Source: JALOLG01 sp963776935 (lineage in GTDB: Bacteria > Actinomycetota > Acidimicrobiia > Acidimicrobiales > Ilumatobacteraceae). From it: a stretch of 64,000 nt of DNA. The stretch lies in contig CAVZOP010000012.1 in the NCBI GenBank assembly GCA_963776935.1, positions 219,829-283,828 of the forward strand, read 5' to 3'. The notes under the pieces are model-generated. The model saw nothing but the letters and a program-made list of their open reading frames with translations, searched no databases and was not told the origin of the DNA. A program made the translations under genes and the position numbers. Numbering within the stretch: the first letter of the stretch is position 1; the number at the start of each line of letters is the position of its first letter. Below are positions 17,953-26,475 of this stretch, piece by piece.

Positions 17953-19251
17953 TCACGCACGCGGCGCGACGCGGCTGATCGCGCCAGCGACGCGGTAGGC
18001 CAGCTCGGGCGCCCCCGTGATCGACGGTCGCAGCTCGTTGGTGGCCAACCGAACCGCATGCCCGGCGAGCGAGCTCCGCTTCGTGACGGTCCGCGCGAGG
18101 CGGTTCATCAGCGCCGGCCGGCCGGCGAACCGATCGAACAGCCGGCCGATCTTGAAGTACGTGCCGTAGTTCTCGGCAAGCATCGCCGGGTAGCGCTGCA
18201 GCACCGTGGCACTGTTCTCGCGCAACGCCTCGACGAGCACGTCGCCGGCGATGCGCCCGGTCTCGTAGGCGTACTCGATGCCCGCCCCGATGAACGGGTT
18301 GGCGCTGCCCGCCGCGTCGCCGATGACGAGCCACGTCGGCCCGGCGGTCGGACCGACCGAACCGCCCAGCGGGACCCGGCCGCTGGCCGGGGCGCCGAGC
18401 GCCGCGCCGGGCTGGATCTGCCAGCGCTCGGCGATGTCGGTCGCGAACTGCTCGAGCATGTGGGTGGTGTTGATCGCCTTGAAGTCCTTGGCGGTCGACA
18501 CGACGCCCGCGCCGACGTTGACGGTGCCGTCGCCGAGCGGGAACACCCAGCCGTAGCCGGTGATCGCGGTGCCGTTGCGGTCGGTGAGATCGACCGTGAG
18601 CTCGATCACGGGTGTGTCGTGGAACGGGGACGCGAAGTAGTTGCGGATCGCCGTGGCGTAGGGCCACGTGCGCTCACGCGATGTGCCGAGGGCGCGCCCG
18701 AAGCGGCTGTTGGCGCCGTCGGCGACGACGAGGTACCGCGCCCGCATCTCGGTGGTCGACCCATCCGGTTGGCGGACGACGACGCCGCGAACGAACCCGC
18801 GCTCGACGATCGGGGCGAGCGCCTCGTGGCCGGTGAGCAGGCTGGCGCCAGCCGCGACCGCCCGGTCGGCGACGAGCTCGTCGAGCCGGTCGCGGCGGGC
18901 GACGACCCCGTAGGCAGGGAACACCGGATGCGATGGCCAGTCGACCTCGACGTGGTTGCCACGTCCCGAGATCCGGATCCGATCGATGCGTTGGAACCCG
19001 GACAGGGAGTCGGCCGAAACCCCCATCGCGGTGAGCTCGTGGACCGCGCGCGGTGTGAGCGTGTCGCCGCACGTCTTCATGCGTGGCATCGCACGCCGTT
19101 CGATGACGACGACGCGATAGCCGGCGGTCGCCAGCCGGATGGCCGCCGCGGTGCCAGCGGGACCGGCGCCGATGACGATGGTGTCGACGAGATCGGGCGC
19201 CGCGTAGGAGCCGGGGGCGCCGTTGCCGGAACTGGGATCGGACGCTGTCAC
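17953..19251 (-). CDS. FAD-dependent geranylgeranyl reductase family protein (MenJ-like)
   Basis: 432 residues from GTG 19251, whose GTGA overlaps the stop of the cytochrome c gene upstream; this fixes the start. The FAD Rossmann motif VIGAGPAGTAAAIRLATAGY lies near residue 22. RRAMPRMKTCGDTLTPRAV (PxxxxCG) and WLVIGDAAGSANPFIGAGIE are the family blocks for the flavin and substrate pocket. Relatives saturate prenyl chains of archaeal lipids, chlorophyll or, in mycobacteria, one unit of menaquinone (MenJ). Coupling with a respiratory cytochrome and the prenyl synthase next door favours a menaquinone role. It converges on the prenyl synthase with 1 base between stops. Confidence 0.85.
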   Translation of the reverse strand: MTASDPSSGNGAPGSYAAPDLVDTIVIGAGPAGTAAAIRLATAGYRVVVIERRAMPRMKTCGDTLTPRAVHELTAMGVSADSLSGFQRIDRIRISGRGNHVEVDWPSHPVFPAYGVVARRDRLDELVADRAVAAGASLLTGHEALAPIVERGFVRGVVVRQPDGSTTEMRARYLVVADGANSRFGRALGTSRERTWPYATAIRNYFASPFHDTPVIELTVDLTDRNGTAITGYGWVFPLGDGTVNVGAGVVSTAKDFKAINTTHMLEQFATDIAERWQIQPGAALGAPASGRVPLGGSVGPTAGPTWLVIGDAAGSANPFIGAGIEYAYETGRIAGDVLVEALRENSATVLQRYPAMLAENYGTYFKIGRLFDRFAGRPALMNRLARTVTKRSSLAGHAVRLATNELRPSITGAPELAYRVAGAISRVAPRA

Positions 19252-20102
19252 CCGTTGCCGGCTGGAGAACCGGGGGCCGGCTCGGTGCCGATCGGAATGA
19301 TGCCGTCGACCGATTCGTGGAGCGTCGGAAGGGTGAAGTCGCCCGCTTCCAAACCGACGAAGATCTCGGATTCCTCCGAGCACCACAGCTCGAACTCCTC
19401 CGCGAAGGCTGCCGTCGGGTCGGCGCCGCCGAGCGTGTAGCGCTCGTGGCAGACGACCGCGAGCAGCTCCGGATCCGTCAATTCACCATTGGCGTCGGCG
19501 CCCCATGCCGGCATCGGGCCGCGGGCGCCCGTGAGGTGTGGCCCGCCCTCGCGGTTGGGGTCGCCGTAGTCGGCGATGCCGGCGATGTTGTAGTTGGCGG
19601 TGCCGAAGTACACGAACCGGATCTGATCCTCGATGTGGGGGAACGTCGCCAGCACCTCGCCGTTGGTGAACGGATACCCGACGCCACCACCCCCGGTTGC
19701 TCCGTGGCACGACGAGCAGCTTCCGTACACCACGGCGCCCTCACCGAGCGGCCCGCTGGCCGCGACGGCCTGGTCGGTGAGCGACCGCACGTACATGAAC
19801 CCCCACACCGGCAGCAAGCAGAGCGCGCCCATTGCCCAAAACGGCATCCGACGACGCGACTTGTAGGCGGCCACGACCGCGGAGTCCGGCTTCGGCGGTG
19901 GCGGGCCGACCGGTGCCAGGGGCGCAGCGCGCGGCGCCGGGCTGGTGGCGGCCGGTGCCGCAGCCGCCGCCGGCGTCGTCGGCGCCGGTGTGGCCGAGGC
20001 CGGAGTGCTCGAAGCGGATTCCCCCTCGGCTTCGCCGCCGAGGCCGAGGGCGGCACGGCGCTCACGGCTTCGCTTCAGCAGGTGTTCGGGGATCTCGGTC
20101 AC
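19248..20102 (-). CDS. Membrane-anchored monoheme cytochrome c
   Basis: 284 residues. The N-terminus MTEIPEHLLKRSRERRAALG is followed by an Ala/Pro/Thr linker (about 30-75) and a membrane helix (88-104). The periplasmic domain carries CSSCH (129-133) and a later MPAWG that could supply the axial Met. A third part with Cys pairs ends Pro-rich. It is probably the electron-accepting c-type partner of the bc complex, which is encoded divergently 440 bases away. The first 20 residues closely match those of the cytochrome b C-terminal subunit, which is unusual. A signal peptide is absent; the internal helix acts as the anchor. Confidence 0.85.
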   Translation of the reverse strand: MTEIPEHLLKRSRERRAALGLGGEAEGESASSTPASATPAPTTPAAAAAPAATSPAPRAAPLAPVGPPPPKPDSAVVAAYKSRRRMPFWAMGALCLLPVWGFMYVRSLTDQAVAASGPLGEGAVVYGSCSSCHGATGGGGVGYPFTNGEVLATFPHIEDQIRFVYFGTANYNIAGIADYGDPNREGGPHLTGARGPMPAWGADANGELTDPELLAVVCHERYTLGGADPTAAFAEEFELWCSEESEIFVGLEAGDFTLPTLHESVDGIIPIGTEPAPGSPAGNG

Positions 20103-20542
20103 TCGCGTCCTCTCACGGCAGAGCTCTCATGACGTGGCACCCAACGATAGACGTCGAGGCGGCCTTGTCGTGAATCTCCGTAGGACTCATCAAAGGTCTC
20201 CGCGCCGTCGCCGACCGCTGCGCGCAGCGCCGCGGCGAACGATCTGGATGCACTAATGCACAACCACCCCAACTCGTCAGTGGGGGGTGCCACACTGAGG
20301 TTCAACTTGCAAAGGACGACAATTCGACGTGCATCCGACTCGAGCCGGTACCAGCCCCGAGGCGCCGCGGTGGCGCTTCGGGAATGGCCTCGTGAGAACG
20401 CTCGGCGACTAGGGTTCACGCCAGCGTTCCCCACGAGTCCGTCACTGTCGGGCACACCAGCACGATGTGAACCGGCACGACCGAACCCACGACCCGACCC
20501 CACGACCGGAGCAGGACAGGAGCAGCGAGAGGCGATGCAGTC
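20103..20542. promoter_or_regulatory. Divergent regulatory region between cytochrome c and bc-nuo operon
   Basis: 440 bases without a convincing gene. TAGGGT at 20410-20415 is a possible -10 box for the plus operon and would leave a leader of about 120 bases. Short GC-rich imperfect repeats (for example TCAGTG near 20276 and CACTGA near 20294) are present. A 96-residue open frame on plus (20256-20546) has no protein-like pattern and is not called. I see no riboswitch. Confidence 0.4.
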
Positions 20543-21049
20543 ATGACCGCCATCGGTGTCGCGGCGATCGACGTTCTGGCCATCGACGTCCTCGAGTGGC
20601 CGGGGATGAACATGGCGTTCCTCGTGTCGCTCATCGCGTCCACGCTGATGACGCTCGCGGCCATCCCGTACGGCAAGCGGCGCCCGATCGGCGCGCCGTT
20701 CTCGTGGGGCGAGGCGATGCTCGGCGCCACCTACGCGTTCGGCGTGCTGTTCCTCGCCTTCGGCGTCGTTCCCCACCAGTGGATCGACCATGCCGACAAG
20801 AACCTCGGCTGGAGCCGCACGCGGATCGTGTACGGGCCGGGCGGCATCCTCAAACCACAGTCGCTCGGCGGTTGGAACCCCATCACGCTCCAGTACGAAG
20901 CGATCCGCGACATCGTCGTCGTGATCCTCCACGTCTACTACTTCGGACTCCTGATCTTCATCTGGCTGTGGTGGCAGAAGCGCGGCCAGACCACGACCAC
21001 CGCGATCGAGACGAGCAGCTACGGCCGTCCGTTGGTGAAGAAGGCGTGA
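20543..21049 (+). CDS. Unknown membrane protein, first gene of the bc operon
   Basis: 168 residues, not recognised. It has about three hydrophobic segments (about 24-42, 57-78 and 124-146, the last IVVVILHVYYFGLLIFIWLWW) and a soluble loop between segments two and three with VPHQWIDHADKNLGWSRTRIVYGPGGIL. Conserved-looking His and Trp residues near the second segment could bind a cofactor, but this is guesswork. It is followed 3 bases later by the ferredoxin gene, so it is probably an accessory subunit of the bc complex. It has no CxxCH motif. Confidence 0.65.
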   Translation: MTAIGVAAIDVLAIDVLEWPGMNMAFLVSLIASTLMTLAAIPYGKRRPIGAPFSWGEAMLGATYAFGVLFLAFGVVPHQWIDHADKNLGWSRTRIVYGPGGILKPQSLGGWNPITLQYEAIRDIVVVILHVYYFGLLIFIWLWWQKRGQTTTTAIETSSYGRPLVKKA

Positions 21050-21052
21050 CCG

Positions 21053-21466
21053 ATGGCCCGCACTGACGCCAACCCGCCGATGATGCCGTACACCGATGAG
21101 TACCAACTCTTCGAGGTCGACGCCGACTACCTCACCAAGGCGGTCAAGCCGAAGCAGTTCATCCACATCGACCAGACCGAGTGCATCATGTGCGAGGGCT
21201 GCGTCGACATCTGCCCGTGGAAGTGCATCCACATGGTCACGCCCGACGCCATCGTCGAGGCCACGGGCACCGAGCAACCCGGCGACGACCCGTCCGACAA
21301 AGTGGTCTTCATCATCGACGACGACATCTGCACACGCTGCGCGCTGTGCGTTGATCGCTGCCCGACGGGTGTCATCATCCTCGGCAAGGTCGGTCCGGCG
21401 AGCGCCGGTGGCGACCAGCACGTGCGCACGGCGAGCCATGGTTACGCATACGGCATGAGGTTCTGA
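21053..21466 (+). CDS. Two-[4Fe-4S] ferredoxin-type protein in the bc operon
   Basis: 137 residues. Two Cys clusters, CIMCEGCVDICPWKC (about 44-58) and CTRCALCVDRCP (about 94-105), are each CxxCxxCxxxC and bind [4Fe-4S]. The sequence between them is longer than in small ferredoxins, resembling NuoI-like or FixX/FrdB-type electron carriers. It has no signal peptide, so it faces the cytoplasm. Placement between a membrane protein and cytochrome b is odd for a bc complex, which normally has no such subunit. It may pass electrons to the quinone or to the NADH-module-free complex I. Confidence 0.85.
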   Translation: MARTDANPPMMPYTDEYQLFEVDADYLTKAVKPKQFIHIDQTECIMCEGCVDICPWKCIHMVTPDAIVEATGTEQPGDDPSDKVVFIIDDDICTRCALCVDRCPTGVIILGKVGPASAGGDQHVRTASHGYAYGMRF

Positions 21467-21504
21467 GGGACAGCCCAGGTAACGAGAGAAGCACGACCGA
21501 CGAC

Positions 21505-22290
21505 ATGGCCAAGATCATCGACGAGCAGCCCCGCCCGACCATGAAGGACCGCGCCAACAAGGCGATGGGTTCGGTGCAGGGGAGCCAGGTGTGGAGCAGC
21601 ATCTTCCGGCCCGGCTCGATCTTCCGCAAGGGTTACACCGACAGCCCGCGCAACCGCAGCTACGTGATCATGAACTCGGTGCTGTACCACCTGCACCCGG
21701 TCAAGGTGAAGCGCCACGCGGTCAAGGTCAGCTACACGCTGTGCCTCGGCGGTCTCAGCTTCTTCCTCTTCATCCTGCTCACCGTCACCGGCATCTTCCT
21801 GATGTTCTTCTACCGGCCCGAGGCCACGGCGGCGTGGGACGACATCTCGAACCTGCAGACCTCGGTCACGTTCGGGCTCCTCGTGCGCAACATGCACCGA
21901 TGGGGCGCCCACCTGATGGTGCTCACGGTCTTCCTCCACATGGCTCGCGTCTTCTACCACGGCGCCTACAAGCCGCCCCGCGAGTTCAACTGGGTGATCG
22001 GCGTCATCCTGCTCACGCTGACCCTGCTGCTGTCGTTCACCGGTTACCTGCTGCCGTGGGACCAGCTCGCGCTGTGGGCGGTCACGGTGGGCACCAACAT
22101 GATGGGCTACACGCCGGTGTTCGGTCAGGACGTCAGGTTCGTGCTGCTCGGCGGCAAGGAGATCGGTCCCGAGACCCTCTTGCGATGGTACGTGCTGCAC
22201 GTGCTGTTCTTCCCGTTCATCATCGTGATCTTCATGGCCATCCACTTCTGGCGCGTCCGCAAAGACGGCGGAATCTCGGGGCCACTCTGA
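21505..22290 (+). CDS. qcrB: Cytochrome b6-type subunit (N-terminal half of cytochrome b)
   Basis: 261 residues, four membrane helices. Heme ligands are the His pairs in NMHRWGAHLMVLTVFLHMAR and LRWYVLHVLFF to MAIHFWR. In the second pair 14 residues separate the histidines, as in cytochrome b6 and firmicute split types (13 in mitochondrial bc1). The soluble N-terminus (1-70) is longer than in cytochrome b6. It oxidises menaquinol together with the Rieske protein and the C-terminal half encoded next. The symbol follows the actinobacterial QcrB name by function; PetB would be equally fitting. Confidence 0.92.
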   Translation: MAKIIDEQPRPTMKDRANKAMGSVQGSQVWSSIFRPGSIFRKGYTDSPRNRSYVIMNSVLYHLHPVKVKRHAVKVSYTLCLGGLSFFLFILLTVTGIFLMFFYRPEATAAWDDISNLQTSVTFGLLVRNMHRWGAHLMVLTVFLHMARVFYHGAYKPPREFNWVIGVILLTLTLLLSFTGYLLPWDQLALWAVTVGTNMMGYTPVFGQDVRFVLLGGKEIGPETLLRWYVLHVLFFPFIIVIFMAIHFWRVRKDGGISGPL

Positions 22291-22395
22291 TGGTCGGGAC
22301 TAGCCTCCGCTGCGCTCCGGCCGCTCCCTCCGTGGCGACTCGTCCCTCGCCGCCGCGCGCCCTCATCGGATCGGTATTGCTGACCGGAGGTCCAG

Positions 22396-23196
22396 ATGAC
22401 TGAGATCCCCGAACATCTGCTCAAGCGGGCGAAGGAAGCGCGCGAGAAGGCCGCCGCCGAGGAGGCCCCGGCCGCCGCCGCTGAAGCACCCGCCGAGGCG
22501 GCTGCCGGCGGCGCCGACGAGGCCGCCGCCGATCCGCGCATCCCTGCCCACCTGCTCGAGCGCAGCCGGGCGGCGAGATCGAAGACGGCCGACGAGGCAA
22601 CCGAAGGTGGTGGTGGCGCGGTCGCCGTCGCCGACAAGGTCGGCGCCGTCGTCACGGCCGCACCCGCCGGCGGCGGTGTGCCGATCGGGGCCGGACCGGG
22701 CGGACACACGCAGCGGTTGCTGACCGTCGTCAAGAGCGGTTCGATCCAAGAGGTCAAGGCGGCGCCGATCGACAAGGTGCATACATGGCCGCACCTGCTC
22801 GCCGCCGAGTTCGCGGCGGCGCTGCTGTGCACGGTGTTCACGTTCTTGTTCTCGATCTGGGTCAACGCGCCGTTGCTGCAGCTCGCCAACCCGAACCAGA
22901 CGCCGAACCCGTCGAAGGCGCCGTGGTACTTCCTCGGTCTCCAGGAACTGCTCACGATGTTCCACCCGATGGTCGCCGGCGTCACGATCCCCGGCGTCGG
23001 GCTGATCGTGCTCATCTTCGCCCCGTACATCGACAGAAACCCCTCCAACAAGCCCGAGGACCGCAAGTTCGCGATCTCGCTGATGACGGTGCACCTGATG
23101 TTCTGGGCGGTGCTCGTCATCATCGGCTCGTTCTTCCGGGGCCCCGGCTTCAACTTCACGCTGCCGTGGCGAGACGGCTTGTTCTTCGAGCTGTGA
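22396..23196 (+). CDS. Cytochrome b C-terminal subunit (subunit IV-like), Ala-rich N-terminus
   Basis: 266 residues. The N-terminal 130 residues are Ala/Glu/Gly-rich and hold two IPxHLLxR-type motifs: MTEIPEHLLKRAKEAREKAA at the start and DPRIPAHLLERSRAARSKTA near residue 50. The rest has three membrane helices with PWYFLGLQELLTMFHPMVAG, the subunit IV signature that replaces PEWY at the quinol oxidation site. It pairs with the cytochrome b6-type subunit to make a full cytochrome b. The first motif is nearly identical to the start of the monoheme cytochrome c at 19.2-20.1 kb, which hints at shared docking or assembly. Confidence 0.88.
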   Translation: MTEIPEHLLKRAKEAREKAAAEEAPAAAAEAPAEAAAGGADEAAADPRIPAHLLERSRAARSKTADEATEGGGGAVAVADKVGAVVTAAPAGGGVPIGAGPGGHTQRLLTVVKSGSIQEVKAAPIDKVHTWPHLLAAEFAAALLCTVFTFLFSIWVNAPLLQLANPNQTPNPSKAPWYFLGLQELLTMFHPMVAGVTIPGVGLIVLIFAPYIDRNPSNKPEDRKFAISLMTVHLMFWAVLVIIGSFFRGPGFNFTLPWRDGLFFEL

Positions 23197-23221
23197 TCGA
23201 GCACGAGAGGAGATCGCCAGC

Positions 23222-24088
23222 ATGAACGCCACCAGCATCATCGTGATCGCCGTCGCCGCCGTGGTCGTGCTCGGCATGATCTCGTTCTTCACCCTGGCGC
23301 GTCGCTCCGACGTGCGCGGTGCCGGGGCGCTCAGCGCCGAGACCCGCCAACGCGACCGCGCCGCGCGTGCCGCGCGCCCCGTCGAGGCACCAGCCCGCAA
23401 CGCCGCCGAGGCCGAAGCCGAGGGTGTCGTCGCCCGCACCGGGGTGGCGGTGGCGGTGGTCGAGCCAGCACCGCTGGCACCGTGGGTGCCGCCCGACCCG
23501 GAGGCGATCGGCGTCAGCCGGCGGATGTTCTTCAACCGCGCGACTGTGGCGCTGATGACTGCCGGCATCGGAGCGTTCTCGGCGGCGAGCTTCGTCGCTT
23601 TCCTCTGGCCGTTCCAGACCGGCGGTTTCGGCGGCAAGGTCGCCGTCGGCAAGCTCGACGACGTCAAGGCGGGCATCACCGCCGGCAGCGGCTTCTTCTA
23701 CGCACCCGAAGCCCGCACCTGGCTCACGGCCTACCCGCCTGACGCCATCCCGAAGGCCGAAGCCGTGTACTCCGAACTGGTGCTGGTCGGGATGCGCGCG
23801 GGCATCGTGGCGCTGTACCAGAAGTGCCCGCACCTCGGGTGCCGCGTACCGAACTGTGTCAGCAGCCAGTGGTTCGAATGCCCGTGCCACGGCTCGCAGT
23901 ACAACCGCGTCGGTGAGAAGAAGGCCGGCCCGGCACCGCGCGGCATGGACCGCTTCCCGGTCACCGTCGCCGGCAACGGCGACGTCACCGTCGACACCGG
24001 CATCGTCGTGAACGGCCCGGCCATCGGCACCAACACCACCGGCCAAGAGGCCGAGGGGCCCCACTGCATCGGGCAGTCGGAGCACTGA
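23222..24088 (+). CDS. qcrA: Rieske [2Fe-2S] protein of the bc complex
   Basis: 288 residues. An N-terminal helix (residues 1-20), an Ala/Arg/Glu-rich stretch and a second hydrophobic segment (about 107-130, VALMTAGIGAFSAASFVAFLW) precede the Rieske domain. Cluster ligands are Cys202 and His204 in KCPHLGC and Cys220 and His223 in ECPCHGS, and the disulfide pair is Cys207 and Cys222. It takes an electron from menaquinol and passes it to cytochrome c. Its stop overlaps the start of the diheme cytochrome c gene by one base (24088). Two membrane segments instead of one is typical of actinobacterial Rieske proteins. Confidence 0.92.
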   Translation: MNATSIIVIAVAAVVVLGMISFFTLARRSDVRGAGALSAETRQRDRAARAARPVEAPARNAAEAEAEGVVARTGVAVAVVEPAPLAPWVPPDPEAIGVSRRMFFNRATVALMTAGIGAFSAASFVAFLWPFQTGGFGGKVAVGKLDDVKAGITAGSGFFYAPEARTWLTAYPPDAIPKAEAVYSELVLVGMRAGIVALYQKCPHLGCRVPNCVSSQWFECPCHGSQYNRVGEKKAGPAPRGMDRFPVTVAGNGDVTVDTGIVVNGPAIGTNTTGQEAEGPHCIGQSEH

Positions 24089-25149
24089 TGCCGGCACTTG
24101 CAACGACGTCGATCGCGTGGGTCCTCCTCGCGATCATGGTGGTGGGCTGGATCGTCTACGCCTTCCTCAACGCCGGAGCGGCGCGGCGCGAGCTGGGCTC
24201 GGAGATCGAGCTGGCCGCCAACCGCAAGCCCTACCTCGACGACGAAGAGCTCGAGGGTCGGCGGCTCGAGACGCTCCAGCTGTTCAGCCTGATCATGCTC
24301 GTGATCATCGTGATCGGTCTCCCCCTGTACTGGATCCTCGAGCCGTCGCGGATGGCCGGCGCGACCGACGGCCAGCAGAAGCGGTTCGTCAACTGGGGAT
24401 CGCAGCTGTTCGCACCCACCGCAGACGGCGGCTTCAACTGTGCCGGCTGCCATGGCGGGATGAAGGCCGCCGGCGGCACGGCGCCGTTCAACATCACCGA
24501 CGGCCGCACGGGCGAGGTCAGCGCCGTCGAGTGGTACGCACCGGCGCTGAACACCATCTTCTACCGGTTCGACGAGGAGGAGGTGCGGTTCATCATCGTG
24601 TACGGGCGGGCGTTCTCGCCGATGTCGCCGTGGGGCCTCGACGGCGGCGGACCTCTGAACGCCCAGCAGGTCGACACGCTGCTCGCCTACCTGGCGAGCA
24701 TCCAGATCGAGCGCGAGAACTGCGGGGAGGGCGAACCCGATCCGCGGCTGTGCGACTCCGGTCACCTCCCGGCCGAGGAACAGGCCAACATCGACGAGCT
24801 GGCGAACCGCGCCGTCGAGGACGGCGAATACGCGACCTACGGCGAGGCGCTGTTCAACCTCAACCTCGCCAGCGGCGCCTACAGCTGCGCCCGTTGCCAC
24901 ACCCCGGGCTGGAGCTGGGGCGACCCAGGGGTTCCCGGGCAGGGCGCGTTCGGCTGGAACCTCACCGACGGCGCGGTCGACACCCACTTCCCGAACGAGG
25001 CCGACATGATCGACTTCATCAAGAGCGGCACCGAGCTCGGCGCCAAGTACGGCACCCAGGGCCAGGGCAGCGGGCGCATGCCGGGCTTCGGTCGGATGCT
25101 GACCGACGAGCAGATCGAAGCCATCGTCGGCTACGTGCGGAGCCTCTGA
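24088..25149 (+). CDS. Diheme cytochrome c, membrane anchored (QcrC-like)
   Basis: 353 residues. Two N-terminal membrane segments (about 6-28 and 68-88) precede two c-type domains with CAGCH (118-122) and CARCH (267-271). FSPMSPWG and GRMPGFGRML carry likely axial methionines. This corresponds in role to the diheme cytochrome c of the actinobacterial cytochrome bcc complex and links it directly to the terminal oxidase, but the arrangement with two membrane helices before the heme domains differs from QcrC of mycobacteria, where the anchor is C-terminal. Its stop overlaps the next start (TGATG at 25147-25151). Confidence 0.88.
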   Translation: MPALATTSIAWVLLAIMVVGWIVYAFLNAGAARRELGSEIELAANRKPYLDDEELEGRRLETLQLFSLIMLVIIVIGLPLYWILEPSRMAGATDGQQKRFVNWGSQLFAPTADGGFNCAGCHGGMKAAGGTAPFNITDGRTGEVSAVEWYAPALNTIFYRFDEEEVRFIIVYGRAFSPMSPWGLDGGGPLNAQQVDTLLAYLASIQIERENCGEGEPDPRLCDSGHLPAEEQANIDELANRAVEDGEYATYGEALFNLNLASGAYSCARCHTPGWSWGDPGVPGQGAFGWNLTDGAVDTHFPNEADMIDFIKSGTELGAKYGTQGQGSGRMPGFGRMLTDEQIEAIVGYVRSL

Positions 25150-25967
25150 TGATGAGCGCACTGCTTGCCATCACCTGGGAGCCCGAGCTCCGCGGCATCC
25201 TGATCGTCATCATCGCCGTCGTGACGTTGTGCGGCAGCATTTACATGGTGCTCGGCACCAACCTCGGCGCCCGCCTCGGCTTTCTCGTTGCGCTCAGCGG
25301 GTTGGCCGGGTGGATGGCGCTGATGGGCGGGATCTGGTGGGTCTACGGCATCGGTCTCAAGGGCCCGGAGCCGTCGTGGGAGGCGATCCCCGGCCGGACC
25401 GTGATCCAGGACACCGAAGCGCTTCGCGGCGCCGGCGTGCTCAGCACCCTCCCGACGGTCCCGGAGGGCGCCTCGTTCCGCGAGGAGGCGGATCTCATCG
25501 CCGAGCAGTTCGTCAACGAGGGCTGGGTGCAGCTCGAGGAGTCGGAGCCGTCGTTCGGCCAGGCGGGGTCGTCGGCCGGGGAGCTGCTCGTCGAGACCGA
25601 GACGTTCGCCAACGGTGAGTTCCAGGTGGAGCGTGTCTTCGACACCGGGGGCGAGCGCTACCCGAAGATCAACGAGAGCCTCGATTTCCTCGCCTTCTTC
25701 CACAAACCCCACTTCGCCGTCGTCGAGGTCGCCCCACTCGAACAACTCCGCACGGAGCCGGGGCGGGCACCGACACCACCCGAGATCGACACCACCCAAC
25801 AACACCAATACGTGTACATGGTCCGTGACCTGGGTGCGCGACGCCAACCAGCCGCCCTGATCACGCTCGGATCGACGACGGTGTTCTTGCTGCTCTGCTG
25901 GATGATGCACCGGCGCGACCGGGTGGTCGCCGAGAACCGCAGCCGACAACTGGTACCGGCGGGTTGA
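25149..25967 (+). CDS. Unknown membrane protein, last gene of bc block
   Basis: 272 residues from ATG 25149 (ATG 25152 also possible). Two or three membrane segments at the N-terminus (about 15-72) are followed by an exported or cytoplasmic domain (about 75-235) rich in Glu and Ser, and one C-terminal helix (about 240-257, ALITLGSTTVFLLLCWMM). No heme or iron-sulfur motif. It fills the gap between cytochrome c and nuoA (4 bases), so it is transcribed with both and may link the two complexes. I do not recognise the family. Confidence 0.6.
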   Translation: MMSALLAITWEPELRGILIVIIAVVTLCGSIYMVLGTNLGARLGFLVALSGLAGWMALMGGIWWVYGIGLKGPEPSWEAIPGRTVIQDTEALRGAGVLSTLPTVPEGASFREEADLIAEQFVNEGWVQLEESEPSFGQAGSSAGELLVETETFANGEFQVERVFDTGGERYPKINESLDFLAFFHKPHFAVVEVAPLEQLRTEPGRAPTPPEIDTTQQHQYVYMVRDLGARRQPAALITLGSTTVFLLLCWMMHRRDRVVAENRSRQLVPAG

Positions 25968-25971
25968 CCCG

Positions 25972-26466
25972 ATGGGCCAGTACTTGCCGATCTTGGCGCT
26001 CCTCGTCCTCGCCGCCTTGTTCGCGGCCCTGAGCTTCGTCGCGTCACGATTGCTCGCACCGCGCCGCCCGTCGGCCGCCAAGGAAGCGCCGTACGAGTGC
26101 GGCATCGTGCCGAGCCGTGAGCCACCCGAGCGCTTCCCGGTGAGCTTCTACATCGTCGCCATGCTGTTCATCATGTTCGACATCGAGATCGTGTTCTTGT
26201 ACCCGTACGCGGTCGAGCGCTCGGCGCTCGGCGTGTTCGGGTTCTGGGCGATCGCCGGGTTCTCGGTGATCTTCTTCCTGACGTTCGTGTACGAGGTCGC
26301 CCGCGGTGGCCTCGACTGGGGACCGATGCACGGCTACCGAAACCTCGAGTCGGATGCCTCGATGGTGACTTCGGAACGCACGACCTCGACGACCATCCGC
26401 CGGGTCGGTACCGAAGGCCGCGTCGGTGTCGACGCTGGGGGAGCGGGCACCGGGGAAGCCGCGTAA
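25972..26466 (+). CDS. nuoA: NADH-quinone oxidoreductase subunit A (operon 1)
   Basis: 164 residues, longer than usual (about 120) because of a C-terminal tail of about 40 residues rich in Ser/Thr/Gly. Three membrane helices and the family loop KEAPYECGIVPSREPPERFPV with Cys are present, then FMFDIEIVFLYP. It forms part of the membrane arm near the quinone site. This is the first of 14 complex I genes and starts 4 bases after the membrane protein of the bc block. Confidence 0.95.
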   Translation: MGQYLPILALLVLAALFAALSFVASRLLAPRRPSAAKEAPYECGIVPSREPPERFPVSFYIVAMLFIMFDIEIVFLYPYAVERSALGVFGFWAIAGFSVIFFLTFVYEVARGGLDWGPMHGYRNLESDASMVTSERTTSTTIRRVGTEGRVGVDAGGAGTGEAA

Positions 26467-26475
26467 GGAGGCAGC

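Noticed and set aside
20256..20546. Small open frame (96 residues) in the divergent region before the bc operon
   Set aside because: Arg/Pro/Ser-rich with no start signal; it ends in the next gene's start and lacks similarity to a fold.
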